From: Sediminibacterium sp.
GTDB taxonomy: Bacteria; Bacteroidota; Bacteroidia; Chitinophagales; Chitinophagaceae
Reading direction: 5' to 3'
DNA length: 64,000 nt
NCBI GenBank assembly: GCA_017537025.1
Contig: JAFWCB010000002.1
Coordinates: forward strand, 1 to 64,000
In this document: in pieces, positions 33,962-41,644 of the stretch
Layout: every line of letters starts with the position of its first letter
How positions within the stretch are numbered: the first letter of the stretch is position 1
The notes under the pieces: model-generated
Database searches by the model: none
What the model saw: the letters and a program-made list of their open reading frames with translations, nothing else
Told to the model about the DNA's origin: nothing
Program-made: the position numbers and the translations under genes

Positions 33962-35447
33962 GATCTAATTGTTTAAGATAATTTTCGGCCAGCGTAAGTA
34001 ATTTTTGTTGTTTATCCGCGGCCATTTTATCAAAGCTTTTTATCAACATACCCAATCGTGGATTTTTAAGAAAGAAGCTACGGTGTACATGCATAAAACG
34101 CCAGAACAGCGCATCCCAAATCTCCTGCCATTTACCGGATGGATAATTACTCATCTTACGGATATAATTACTACCGCTGATATAAGGCTTGGTAGTCATA
34201 ATACCTCCGTCGGCAAATTGCGTCATCCCATAAACATTCGGCACCATCACCCAATCATAGGCGTCGATATACATTTCCATAAACCATTGGTATACTTCAT
34301 CGGGGTTAAACTCACAGAGTAACATAAAATTTCCCAATAGCATCAATCGCTCGATATGATGATTATAGGCCGTGGATCTTAGTTTTTGGATGGCATCATC
34401 TATGGGTACAATACCGGTTGTTCCCATCCAAAACGATCTTGGAATTTTTCTCTTGAATCCCCAGTAGTTCTTAGTGCGTTGTTTACTACCTTCTCTTTCA
34501 TATACTGCTCTTATAAATTCTCTCCAACCAATAAGTTGCCGAATAAAACCTTCTAAGGAGTTAAGCGGCACCTCATTTTTGATACCAAAAAATTGTGCTT
34601 CTGCTACCAATTCTTTGATATCTAATAAACCAATATTGAGGGCGGGCGTAAGTACGCTATGATAAAGAATAGATTCATTGGCAACCATGGCATCTTCATA
34701 AATCCCGAATAAGGGAAATCGCTCTTGTAAGAAACGGGTAAACCAGGCTTTGGCTTCTGCATGGGTAGTGGGATAAAATATATTCTTTGAATGATAGGTA
34801 TCGGCTAATTGGTAAGGATTTTTAAAATGTGTGGCCACATATTTTTTGGCCTCTTGCACATATTTATTTTCCGACGGAAAAGGATAGGTGGGTATCCGTT
34901 CTCCTTTTGGAAATTTAGAGCGATTATCGGTGTCGAAGGTCCACTTACCACCGATCGGGTTTTCTTCTTTGTCGACTAATATGTCTAATTTCTTTCGTTG
35001 GTGGATATAGAAATCGGTTTGAAAATATTTTTTCTTTTGTTGAAAAAATAAATCGTTTTCCGTTTTTGTATTGATGAAGTTTGGTGATTCATGCCAAATG
35101 ATAGAAAGGCTATTGGCGGTATTGGTAATTCTTTTTTGTAGCCAGTTGTCGGTAGGGTTTATAATATGAATAGCCGTGTAGTGCTTGTTCTGCAAATATT
35201 TGATCAGGTTTCTGCAATCTGCATTTTTTTCGCCGGCGCTTATATACAACACATTTTTTTTCTTATCCATCAACCAATCTTTATAATACTGCATGGAAGC
35301 CCTGTGTAGTATCAATTTTTGGGGATGAAAATGATATTGATTGAAGTAGAGGGTTTCTTCTACTAACCAGAACTCATCACATACCGAAAGAAGCGGGTTT
35401 TTCTCGAATAACTGATGTGGAAAAATAATAGCAGCCTGCTTTTGCAT
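33954..35447 (-). CDS. PhrB/FeS-BCP-like cryptochrome/photolyase without visible Fe-S cysteines
   Basis: Photolyase-related protein of 497 aa of the type whose founder is Agrobacterium PhrB, a (6-4) photolyase. Matching motifs: IIFPHQLFEKNP at the N-terminus, GGKWTFDTDNR, LEGFIRQLIGWREFIRAVY, HHIERLMLLGNFMLL, YIDAYDWVMVPNVYGMTQFA and SGSNYIRKMSNY. In PhrB four Cys hold a [4Fe-4S] cluster; aligning from memory, the first is Pro here (GIVPIDDA) and the region holding the other three (after KMSNY) reads PSGKWQEIWDALFW with no Cys. It is the first gene of a run with the FAD-domain gene, and is divergent from an SDR gene. Confidence 0.87.
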   Translation of the reverse strand: MQKQAAIIFPHQLFEKNPLLSVCDEFWLVEETLYFNQYHFHPQKLILHRASMQYYKDWLMDKKKNVLYISAGEKNADCRNLIKYLQNKHYTAIHIINPTDNWLQKRITNTANSLSIIWHESPNFINTKTENDLFFQQKKKYFQTDFYIHQRKKLDILVDKEENPIGGKWTFDTDNRSKFPKGERIPTYPFPSENKYVQEAKKYVATHFKNPYQLADTYHSKNIFYPTTHAEAKAWFTRFLQERFPLFGIYEDAMVANESILYHSVLTPALNIGLLDIKELVAEAQFFGIKNEVPLNSLEGFIRQLIGWREFIRAVYEREGSKQRTKNYWGFKRKIPRSFWMGTTGIVPIDDAIQKLRSTAYNHHIERLMLLGNFMLLCEFNPDEVYQWFMEMYIDAYDWVMVPNVYGMTQFADGGIMTTKPYISGSNYIRKMSNYPSGKWQEIWDALFWRFMHVHRSFFLKNPRLGMLIKSFDKMAADKQQKLLTLAENYLKQLDHD

Positions 35448-35494
35448 GCCTCTAGAACAAAAAAGCCTGTCATATTGTTTATCAAAAAAAAAGT

Positions 35495-36211
35495 ATGGAA
35501 TCTTTAAAAGGGAAAGTAGTAGTTATTGCCGGTGCAACAGGTGGTATTGGATCTAAGGCTGCAAAAATGATCAGCGCCAGTGGTGCTATCGTTTTTATAA
35601 CAGGCCGGAATTCAGAAAAACTGAATCAGGTAGCCAAGGAGTCGGGGATTAGTACCGATAGGGCTTTTGAAATGGATATTGCTAACGAGGCTTCGGTTCA
35701 AGCTACCATCCAGCATATTAAAGCGCAAACGGCTGTGATCGATATTGTGATAAATGCCACCGGAATTGGTATTATTAAATCGATGGATACGCTTACGAGC
35801 GCAGAATTTGAGCAAACTTTACAAACAAATTTGATAGGTAGTTTTTATCTGGTGAAATCCATCCTGCCCACCATGAAAGAGCAAAAAAAGGGGCTTATCG
35901 TCAATATCCCTGGTGTGTTAGGAAAAGTTCCCATGGCCGGAGCGGCGGCGTATAGTGCCAGTAAATATGGGCTTGTTGGCATGATGCAGAGTATTCGGGA
36001 GGAATTGAAAAGAACTGAAATAAGAATTACCAATTTGTTTATGGGGGGTGTGGATTCGCCCTTTTGGGATACCATCGATTTGAGGGTTCAGCGAGATAAG
36101 ATGATCATGGCCGAAGAAGCAGCCAAATCGGTTTGGTTTCTTTGCCAGCAACCCCTTAGTGGTGTGGTAAGTGAAATGGTTTTACAGCCCTTTAACCACC
36201 AAGCTATTTAG
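35495..36211 (+). CDS. Short-chain dehydrogenase/reductase
   Basis: NAD(P)-dependent oxidoreductase of the classical SDR family, 238 aa. Cofactor loop GATGGIGSKAAKM (residues 12-24), NATGIGI (NNAG equivalent) and the catalytic YxxxK in YSASKYGLVGM (about 153-163) are present; the catalytic Ser position is within the LIVNIPGVLGKVP stretch, where Pro-Gly replaces the usual Ser-Ser, so activity is uncertain. It is divergent from the photolyase gene with only 47 nt between starts, and may be co-regulated with it. Substrate unknown. Confidence 0.88.
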   Translation: MESLKGKVVVIAGATGGIGSKAAKMISASGAIVFITGRNSEKLNQVAKESGISTDRAFEMDIANEASVQATIQHIKAQTAVIDIVINATGIGIIKSMDTLTSAEFEQTLQTNLIGSFYLVKSILPTMKEQKKGLIVNIPGVLGKVPMAGAAAYSASKYGLVGMMQSIREELKRTEIRITNLFMGGVDSPFWDTIDLRVQRDKMIMAEEAAKSVWFLCQQPLSGVVSEMVLQPFNHQAI

Positions 36212-36300
36212 CCACTGGTAAAATAATTCTAACTTTTTTGTGAAAGGTCTTCAAACTTATCTTTCTGCAACCGATATTCGCAGTACGAACAGGCGTTAGT

Positions 36301-37488
36301 ATGAATATTTCTTTCGATAATACAGAAAATGCATTTGCTTACAAGAGCGATAAAGAGCTAAAAAGTGCCAAATTTCTTTTTAGTACCATGGGCTATCCCT
36401 GGTTCGTACAAATTGGTACTCGTTTAACGCCCTTTGTCATGAAAACAGGGTTGCCTGTGCATGGTATTATTCGTAAAACTATTTTCAAACAATTTGTGGG
36501 GGGAGAAACCTTATCAGAAACCGCCCAAGTTGGAGAAGTATTGGGTAAATATGGCATCAAAGTGATCTTAGATTATGGGGTGGAAGGAAAAGAAGGAGAG
36601 GATAATTTTGATCAAGCTACCGATGAATTTATACGCGTTATTGAGTACGCTGCTACGCAAACAAATATCCCTTTTATAAGCGTTAAAATAACCGGACTAG
36701 CCCGGTTCAGTTTATTGCAGCGATTGAATGAAGCTCCGAGATTAAGAAGTGGGATACATGATCATGAAGAGGAAACGGCTGAATGGGATCGCGTGAGAGA
36801 TCGTATGTATTCTATTTGTGAAGTTGCTGCCGAGAAGGGTATCGGGGTATTAATAGATGCAGAAGAAAGTTGGATCCAAGATCCGATAGATAGGCTTACC
36901 ATGGAAGTTATGGAAGCTTTCAATAAAGAAAAAGTAGTGGTGTATAACACTATACAGCTCTATCGCCACGATAGGCTCCGCTTTTTGGAACTATCACATA
37001 AAATTGCCAAGGAACAAGGGTTTAAACTAGGTGTTAAACTTGTGCGTGGGGCTTATATGGAAAAAGAAAGAAGTAGGGCAGCAGAGCGTGGACAAGTATC
37101 GCTTATACAAAAAGATAAAGCGGCTACTGATGCTGATTTTAATACCGCTGTTCGGTATTGCTTGGATCATATCGATAATATAGCTGTGATCATTGCCTCG
37201 CATAATGAAGAGAGTAATTTGTTGGCTGCCAAATTGATTCATGAAAAAAATCTTCCGCATAATCATCCTCATATTCATTTCTCGCAGTTATACGGAATGA
37301 GTGATAATATCACATTTAATTTGGCAAAAGAAGGGTTTAGTGTTAGTAAGTACTTGCCCTTTGGTCCGATCCGTGATGTAATTCCCTACTTAATGCGCAG
37401 AGCCAAGGAAAATAGTAGTGTAAGCGGACAAACAGGACGAGAATTGCTACTCATTAAAAAAGAGTTGGAGAGAAGAAAGAGGGCCTAG
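36301..37488 (+). CDS. Proline dehydrogenase (monofunctional)
   Basis: FAD-dependent oxidation of proline to pyrroline-5-carboxylate, linked to the membrane quinone pool. The 395-aa length fits a PRODH barrel without the P5C dehydrogenase domain. Diagnostic segments: SVKITGLARFSLLQRLNE, VLIDAEESWIQDPIDRL, the GVKLVRGAYMEKER helix, IASHNEESN, HFSQLYGMSDN, and the C-terminal LPFGPIRDVIPYLMRRAKEN, whose arginines contact substrate. It stands alone, with a terminator at 37518-37540. The Glu-rich DYGVEGKEGEDNFDQA region (about 80-95) is a known part of the Bacteroidota-type enzymes. Confidence 0.93.
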   Translation: MNISFDNTENAFAYKSDKELKSAKFLFSTMGYPWFVQIGTRLTPFVMKTGLPVHGIIRKTIFKQFVGGETLSETAQVGEVLGKYGIKVILDYGVEGKEGEDNFDQATDEFIRVIEYAATQTNIPFISVKITGLARFSLLQRLNEAPRLRSGIHDHEEETAEWDRVRDRMYSICEVAAEKGIGVLIDAEESWIQDPIDRLTMEVMEAFNKEKVVVYNTIQLYRHDRLRFLELSHKIAKEQGFKLGVKLVRGAYMEKERSRAAERGQVSLIQKDKAATDADFNTAVRYCLDHIDNIAVIIASHNEESNLLAAKLIHEKNLPHNHPHIHFSQLYGMSDNITFNLAKEGFSVSKYLPFGPIRDVIPYLMRRAKENSSVSGQTGRELLLIKKELERRKRA

Positions 37489-37517
37489 TAATCAAGAAGT
37501 TTTTCACATGAGTTTAT

Positions 37518-37540
37518 AAGCCTGTTAATTAGGCTTTTTT
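37518..37540 (+). terminator. Intrinsic terminator after proline dehydrogenase
   Basis: aagcct / aggctt stem with a 7-nt loop followed by T bases, 30 nt after the stop and just before thyA. Confidence 0.75.
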
Positions 37541-37556
37541 CGTTGTTAATTTGTGT

Positions 37557-38351
37557 ATGCAACAATACCACGATTTACTGAGGCATATACTCCAACATGG
37601 TGTTTCCAAAACCGATAGAACAGGAACCGGTACCATCAGTTGTTTTGGGTATCAAATGCGGTTTAATTTGGCCGAAGGGTTTCCTTTGGTTACTACTAAA
37701 AAATTACACCTGAAAAGTATTATTCACGAGCTGTTATGGTTTTTAAAAGGCGAAACCAATATCAAATATCTAACCGATAACGGTGTGAGTATATGGAATG
37801 AATGGGCGAATGCAGAGGGAGAGCTTGGTCCGGTTTATGGCAAACAATGGCGCAGTTGGGAGGGTGCTAATGGAAAAGTGGTTGATCAGATACAAGATGT
37901 TTTGCATCAACTAAAAAATAATCCCGATAGCCGGCGAATGATCGTAAGTGCCTGGAATGTTGCTGATTTACCGGATATGGCGCTGATGCCCTGCCATACT
38001 TTATTCCAATTCTATGTAGCCGATGGTAAGCTCAGTTGCCAGCTTTATCAACGTAGTGCCGACGTATTTTTAGGTGTGCCTTTCAATATTGCTTCTTATG
38101 CTTTGCTAACCCTTATGATGGCACAGGTTTGCAACTTAGAACCGGGCGATTTTGTGCATAGTTTTGGCGATGTACATATTTATAATAATCACTTAGAGCA
38201 AGTGCATTTGCAATTAAGTCGAAAAGCATATCCTCTTCCACATATGAAGCTAAACCCTGCCGTAAAAGATATTTTCGATTTTCGATTTGAAGATTTTCAG
38301 TTGGAAAATTATCAATATCATCCAGCTATCAAAGCACCGGTAGCGGTGTAA
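37557..38351 (+). CDS. thyA: Thymidylate synthase
   Basis: Methylates dUMP to dTMP using methylene-tetrahydrofolate. From ATG 37557 the protein is 264 aa and its catalytic Cys is residue 146 ([12 protein letters not shown]), the same length and number as in E. coli ThyA; a TTG two codons upstream is therefore not needed. Other marks: [26 protein letters not shown], the [18 protein letters not shown] dUMP-binding block, and the C-terminal [14 protein letters not shown] to IKAPVAV tail. It pairs with folA downstream, the enzyme that regenerates its folate, separated by a period-7 array. Confidence 0.98.
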   Translation: MQQYHDLLRHILQHGVSKTDRTGTGTISCFGYQMRFNLAEGFPLVTTKKLHLKSIIHELLWFLKGETNIKYLTDNGVSIWNEWANAEGELGPVYGKQWRSWEGANGKVVDQIQDVLHQLKNNPDSRRMIVSAWNVADLPDMALMPCHTLFQFYVADGKLSCQLYQRSADVFLGVPFNIASYALLTLMMAQVCNLEPGDFVHSFGDVHIYNNHLEQVHLQLSRKAYPLPHMKLNPAVKDIFDFRFEDFQLENYQYHPAIKAPVAV

Positions 38352-38355
38352 TTTT

Positions 38356-38418
38356 TCAATCTACAATCTGAAATCTGATTTTCATAAACCTCAGATTGAA
38401 GATTCCAGATTGAAGATT
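38356..38418. repeat. Head-to-head period-7 array between thyA and folA
   Basis: Nine heptamers in one unbroken phase, starting 5 nt after the thyA stop: tcaatct acaatct gaaatct, then gattttc ataaacc, then tcagatt gaagatt ccagatt gaagatt. The first three end in aatct and the last four in agatt, so the two halves are inverted copies and can fold back with about five of every seven bases paired. Confidence 0.85.
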
Positions 38419-38435
38419 GACCTTAACGTACAGAT

Positions 38436-38927
38436 ATGAAAATAAGCCTCGTAGTTGCCGCTTCAACAAATAACGCCATTGGTAAAAACAATCAATTGCT
38501 TTGGCATTTACCTAAAGACATGCGTTTTTTTAAAAATACTACATGGGCTATGCCGGTAATCATGGGAAGAAAAACCTATGAATCTATGGGTAGTAAACCC
38601 CTGAATGGTAGGCTCAATATCATTGTCACCAGAAATAAGGCTTTTGTAGCGGAAGGCGTTATCGTAGTTGATTCGATAGGAGCAGCTATTACCACAGCCG
38701 AGAAAGAAAATTACAAAGAAGTATTTGTTATTGGCGGAGGTGAAATTTATAAAGAGGCATTATCCATTGCACACAGATTATATATTACCCGCGTACATAC
38801 AGAAATAGCAGCAGATACTTTTTTCCCGGTCATAGAAACAACTGCATGGACATTAACCCATAGTGAAGCACATACGGCAGATGCGAAACATGCATTCGAT
38901 TTTACATTTGAAACATGGGAAAAATAG
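38436..38927 (+). CDS. folA: Dihydrofolate reductase
   Basis: NADPH-dependent reduction of dihydrofolate, 163 aa, usual size. NAIGKNNQLLWHLPKDMRFF (residues 13-32) carries the active-site acidic residue region and the Trp-His-Leu-Pro substrate loop; VIMGRKTYESMG is the cofactor motif; VFVIGGGEIYKEAL is the conserved GG(G) segment; ITRVHTEIAADTFFP closes the sheet. Downstream of thyA and followed after 3 nt by a membrane protein of unknown function. Confidence 0.97.
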   Translation: MKISLVVAASTNNAIGKNNQLLWHLPKDMRFFKNTTWAMPVIMGRKTYESMGSKPLNGRLNIIVTRNKAFVAEGVIVVDSIGAAITTAEKENYKEVFVIGGGEIYKEALSIAHRLYITRVHTEIAADTFFPVIETTAWTLTHSEAHTADAKHAFDFTFETWEK

Positions 38928-38930
38928 GCT

Positions 38931-39386
38931 ATGGATATCATCCCCTTTTTTTATTTATCATTATTGCCTTTATGCTTTAGTATATTTTCCTTTTCCATAA
39001 CCAATACAAGAGCCAGGGTAATGCTGGAAAGTATTAATATCTTCATTACTATTCATGCGCTGTATTTGCTTTACAGTATGTGGCAATGGTTCGTTTTTTT
39101 AAAGCCCTTTTTAACAACGCCATCCTCCATTAATTGGGATTTTGTGCTGAGTATTCCCGTTATACAAACTATCGGGATTTGTTTTTTACCCCTGCTATTT
39201 TTAATACCTTCTTTTCGAAGAAATAAGTATACTAGCATCTTTATATATCTGTTTATAGGATGGTGTTATTATAGTAAGATAAATTTTTATTTTTTTTCTT
39301 TTCATAAGATAGCGCTTTGTGTAAGTGTTTTTATAATGATATATGCTTTACGTTGGCTTCTTTACTTAGGTTTAAAAAATAATTGA
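38931..39386 (+). CDS. Integral membrane protein of unknown function
   Basis: Not recognised. 151 aa with about four hydrophobic helices (near residues 3-22, 32-52, 70-92 and 100-146) and short loops rich in Arg/Lys; very rich in Phe and Tyr. It starts 3 nt after folA and its stop overlaps the next methyltransferase start (TGATG), so the three genes are one transcription unit. No motif suggests a function. Confidence 0.7.
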   Translation: MDIIPFFYLSLLPLCFSIFSFSITNTRARVMLESINIFITIHALYLLYSMWQWFVFLKPFLTTPSSINWDFVLSIPVIQTIGICFLPLLFLIPSFRRNKYTSIFIYLFIGWCYYSKINFYFFSFHKIALCVSVFIMIYALRWLLYLGLKNN

Positions 39387-40132
39387 TGTTGGCAAAGCTG
39401 AGAAGAAAGTGGTTGTATTTACGATACTGGCTAAAAGCGAGTAATGGAAGGGGCCATGGTATTCATTCTCCCTTTGTTTTCAAATTGACAACAGAAGTTT
39501 TAAATGATACCAGAACTTTCTATGCTTTTGAGATGATTGCCAATACGGTGGAGTTACTGTTAGCCGATAACACATGGCTAAAAGAAGATAGGCAATTATG
39601 TAATGCAGGAGATCAAATTAAATATGGGGAGCTTTTGTTTCGACTTGTTCATTATTTTTCACCCCAACAGATTCTTGAGATCGGACATTCATTTGGTATC
39701 ACAACAGCTTATATGGCAGCGGCGAAAGAAACGGCTAATGTGGTTGCGCTTATTCCTGATAGCCGTTATGCATCTCTTACAAGCGAAACTTGTGCATCCT
39801 TGCAACGCAACAATATAAGCTTGAAGGTAGGTAATATAGATAACACCTTGCAACCTCTATTACAAACAATCAGAAAAGTAGATCTATGTTATATGCATAA
39901 CTGTTTCGAGGAAGATGGTTTTATGCGCTATTTTGATCAAGTGCACCCTTTTCTTCATGAATTTTCTGTATTGGTTATACACCCGATACGTATGGATGAT
40001 CAAGCCACCAAAAATTGGAAAGCGATGGTTAAGCGATCAGATATCAAGCTAACTATTGATTTATTTGATATGGGATTGATTTTTTTTAGGAAAGGTCAAT
40101 ATGAGAAAGAACATTTCGCTATTCGATTTTAG
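39386..40132 (+). CDS. Class I SAM-dependent methyltransferase-like protein
   Basis: Rossmann-fold protein of 248 aa from ATG 39386 (a TTG one codon before would overlap the previous stop). The N-terminal block GRGHGIHSPFVFKLTTEVL is characteristic of a Bacteroidota group of O-methyltransferase-like proteins; motif I is QILEIGHSFGITTAYMA (about residues 93-109), where His and Ser replace the usual glycines, followed by a motif II-like VVALIPDSR strand in place of the acidic ending. The C-terminal half (LFDMGLIFFRKGQYEKEHFAIRF) is typical of the group. SAM binding may be weak. Substrate unknown. Confidence 0.75.
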   Translation: MLAKLRRKWLYLRYWLKASNGRGHGIHSPFVFKLTTEVLNDTRTFYAFEMIANTVELLLADNTWLKEDRQLCNAGDQIKYGELLFRLVHYFSPQQILEIGHSFGITTAYMAAAKETANVVALIPDSRYASLTSETCASLQRNNISLKVGNIDNTLQPLLQTIRKVDLCYMHNCFEEDGFMRYFDQVHPFLHEFSVLVIHPIRMDDQATKNWKAMVKRSDIKLTIDLFDMGLIFFRKGQYEKEHFAIRF

Positions 40133-40203
40133 ATTTTGGAACGCTAATTCATCCGTTTAAAGAAGATTCTTTATCCAATCAAAAAAAAGATTTACTTTAA
40201 AGC

Positions 40204-41328
40204 ATGATTATTGGCATTTTAAAAGAAATAGCAGGCGAAAAAAGAGTGGCGATGCTGCCGGATCAGGCAGGTATTTTAGCAAAGTCGGGAGTTGAGGTTT
40301 GGGTTGAAACCGGTGCCGGAGCTACGTCGTTTGCTACAGATGAGCAATATCAATCGAAGGGAGTTAAGGTGGCACCAAGAGCTGAAATTTTGTTGCAGGC
40401 AACCATATTACTATCATTCAATCCCTTACCTGAAGCAGACTACGCCTCTGTTCAAACAAATGCAGTGTTGGTTGGGGTATATCAACCCTTATTTCATGTT
40501 TCATTAGCACAACATATTGCCAATAAAGGATTGAGTTTATTTAGTCTGGATATGATTCCGCGTACTACCCGTGCACAAGCGATGGATGTGTTGAGTAGTC
40601 AGGCTAATATAGCCGGATATAAAGCCGTATTAAAAGCTGCCGATTTATTACCTCATTATTTTCCGATGTTTATGACGGCAGCAGGTAGTATTGCACCGGC
40701 AAAAGTGTTGATATTGGGAGCTGGTGTGGCTGGCTTACAAGCGATTGCTACCGCTAAAAGATTAGGTGCCGTGGTAGAGGTGTCGGATACCAGACCGGCT
40801 GTAAAAGAGGAAGTCATGAGTTTGGGAGCAAAATTTATTGAGGTTGAAGGAGCAGCCGATGCTTCCAAAGCAGGTGGCTATGCCGTAGAACAATCGGAGG
40901 AATTCAAACAAAAACAATTAGCAAGATTAACCGAATCGGTAGCTAAATCGGATGTGATCATTGCTACAGCTCAATTACAGGGAAAGAAGGCTCCGCTGTT
41001 AATTACGGATGCTATGTTACAACTCATGAAACCCGGATCGGTAGTAATAGATTTAGCCGCATCAACAGGAGGAAATATTGAAGGCACCATCAATAATGAT
41101 ATGGTGGTAAAACATGGGATTACCATTGTTGGCAATAGTGCTTTGGCAGCAGATATGCCTGCCGATGCCAGTAAAGTATATGGAAAAAATGTTTTTAATT
41201 TTTTACAATTGATCATCGATAAAAACAATGCCTTGGCCTTGAATTTTGATGATGAATTAGTAAAAGGTTGTTGTATTACCCATGCAGGTGATATTGTTCA
41301 CGAAAGAATAAAAGAATTAATAAAGTAA
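40204..41328 (+). CDS. pntAA: NAD(P) transhydrogenase subunit alpha, part 1 (domain I)
   Basis: NAD(H)-binding domain I of the proton-translocating transhydrogenase, which makes NADPH from NADH using the proton gradient; 374 aa. Alanine-dehydrogenase-like fold: KEIAGEKRVAMLPDQAGILA at the start, IPRTTRAQAMDVLSSQANIAGY (about 118-139), the NAD loop LILGAGVAGLQAIATAKRLGA (about 169-189) and SVVIDLAASTGGNIE. It is followed by pntAB and pntB with 2-5 nt gaps: the three-polypeptide form common in Bacteroidota. Confidence 0.95.
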   Translation: MIIGILKEIAGEKRVAMLPDQAGILAKSGVEVWVETGAGATSFATDEQYQSKGVKVAPRAEILLQATILLSFNPLPEADYASVQTNAVLVGVYQPLFHVSLAQHIANKGLSLFSLDMIPRTTRAQAMDVLSSQANIAGYKAVLKAADLLPHYFPMFMTAAGSIAPAKVLILGAGVAGLQAIATAKRLGAVVEVSDTRPAVKEEVMSLGAKFIEVEGAADASKAGGYAVEQSEEFKQKQLARLTESVAKSDVIIATAQLQGKKAPLLITDAMLQLMKPGSVVIDLAASTGGNIEGTINNDMVVKHGITIVGNSALAADMPADASKVYGKNVFNFLQLIIDKNNALALNFDDELVKGCCITHAGDIVHERIKELIK

Positions 41329-41333
41329 ATAAT

Positions 41334-41642
41334 ATGCAAACTATTTTAGACTGGATATCTGCGCATAACGCTATTATTTATATTGTAATACTGATGATTT
41401 TTTTGGGTATTGAAGTGATAAGTAGGGTTCCTAGTGTATTGCATACCCCACTGATGAGTGGAGCCAACGCGATTCATGGCGTTGTAATTATTGGAGCTAT
41501 TATTGTTATGGGGAGAGCTGAGTCTGATAATTATATAGCCTTAATACTGGGTTTCCTGGCTGTAATATTAGGTACATTGAATGTGGTGGGTGGCTTTGTG
41601 GTTACTGATAGAATGTTAGAAATGTTTAAGAAGAAAAAATAA
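41334..41642 (+). CDS. pntAB: NAD(P) transhydrogenase subunit alpha, part 2 (membrane domain)
   Basis: Short membrane subunit of 102 aa that supplies the first part of the proton channel (domain II). Three to four hydrophobic helices: AIIYIVILMIFLGIEVISR, then PSVLHTPLMSGANAIHGVVIIGAI with the conserved PLMSGANAIHG motif (about residues 42-52), and YIALILGFLAVILGTLNVVGGF. It lies between pntAA and pntB. Confidence 0.95.
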   Translation: MQTILDWISAHNAIIYIVILMIFLGIEVISRVPSVLHTPLMSGANAIHGVVIIGAIIVMGRAESDNYIALILGFLAVILGTLNVVGGFVVTDRMLEMFKKKK

Positions 41643-41644
41643 TA

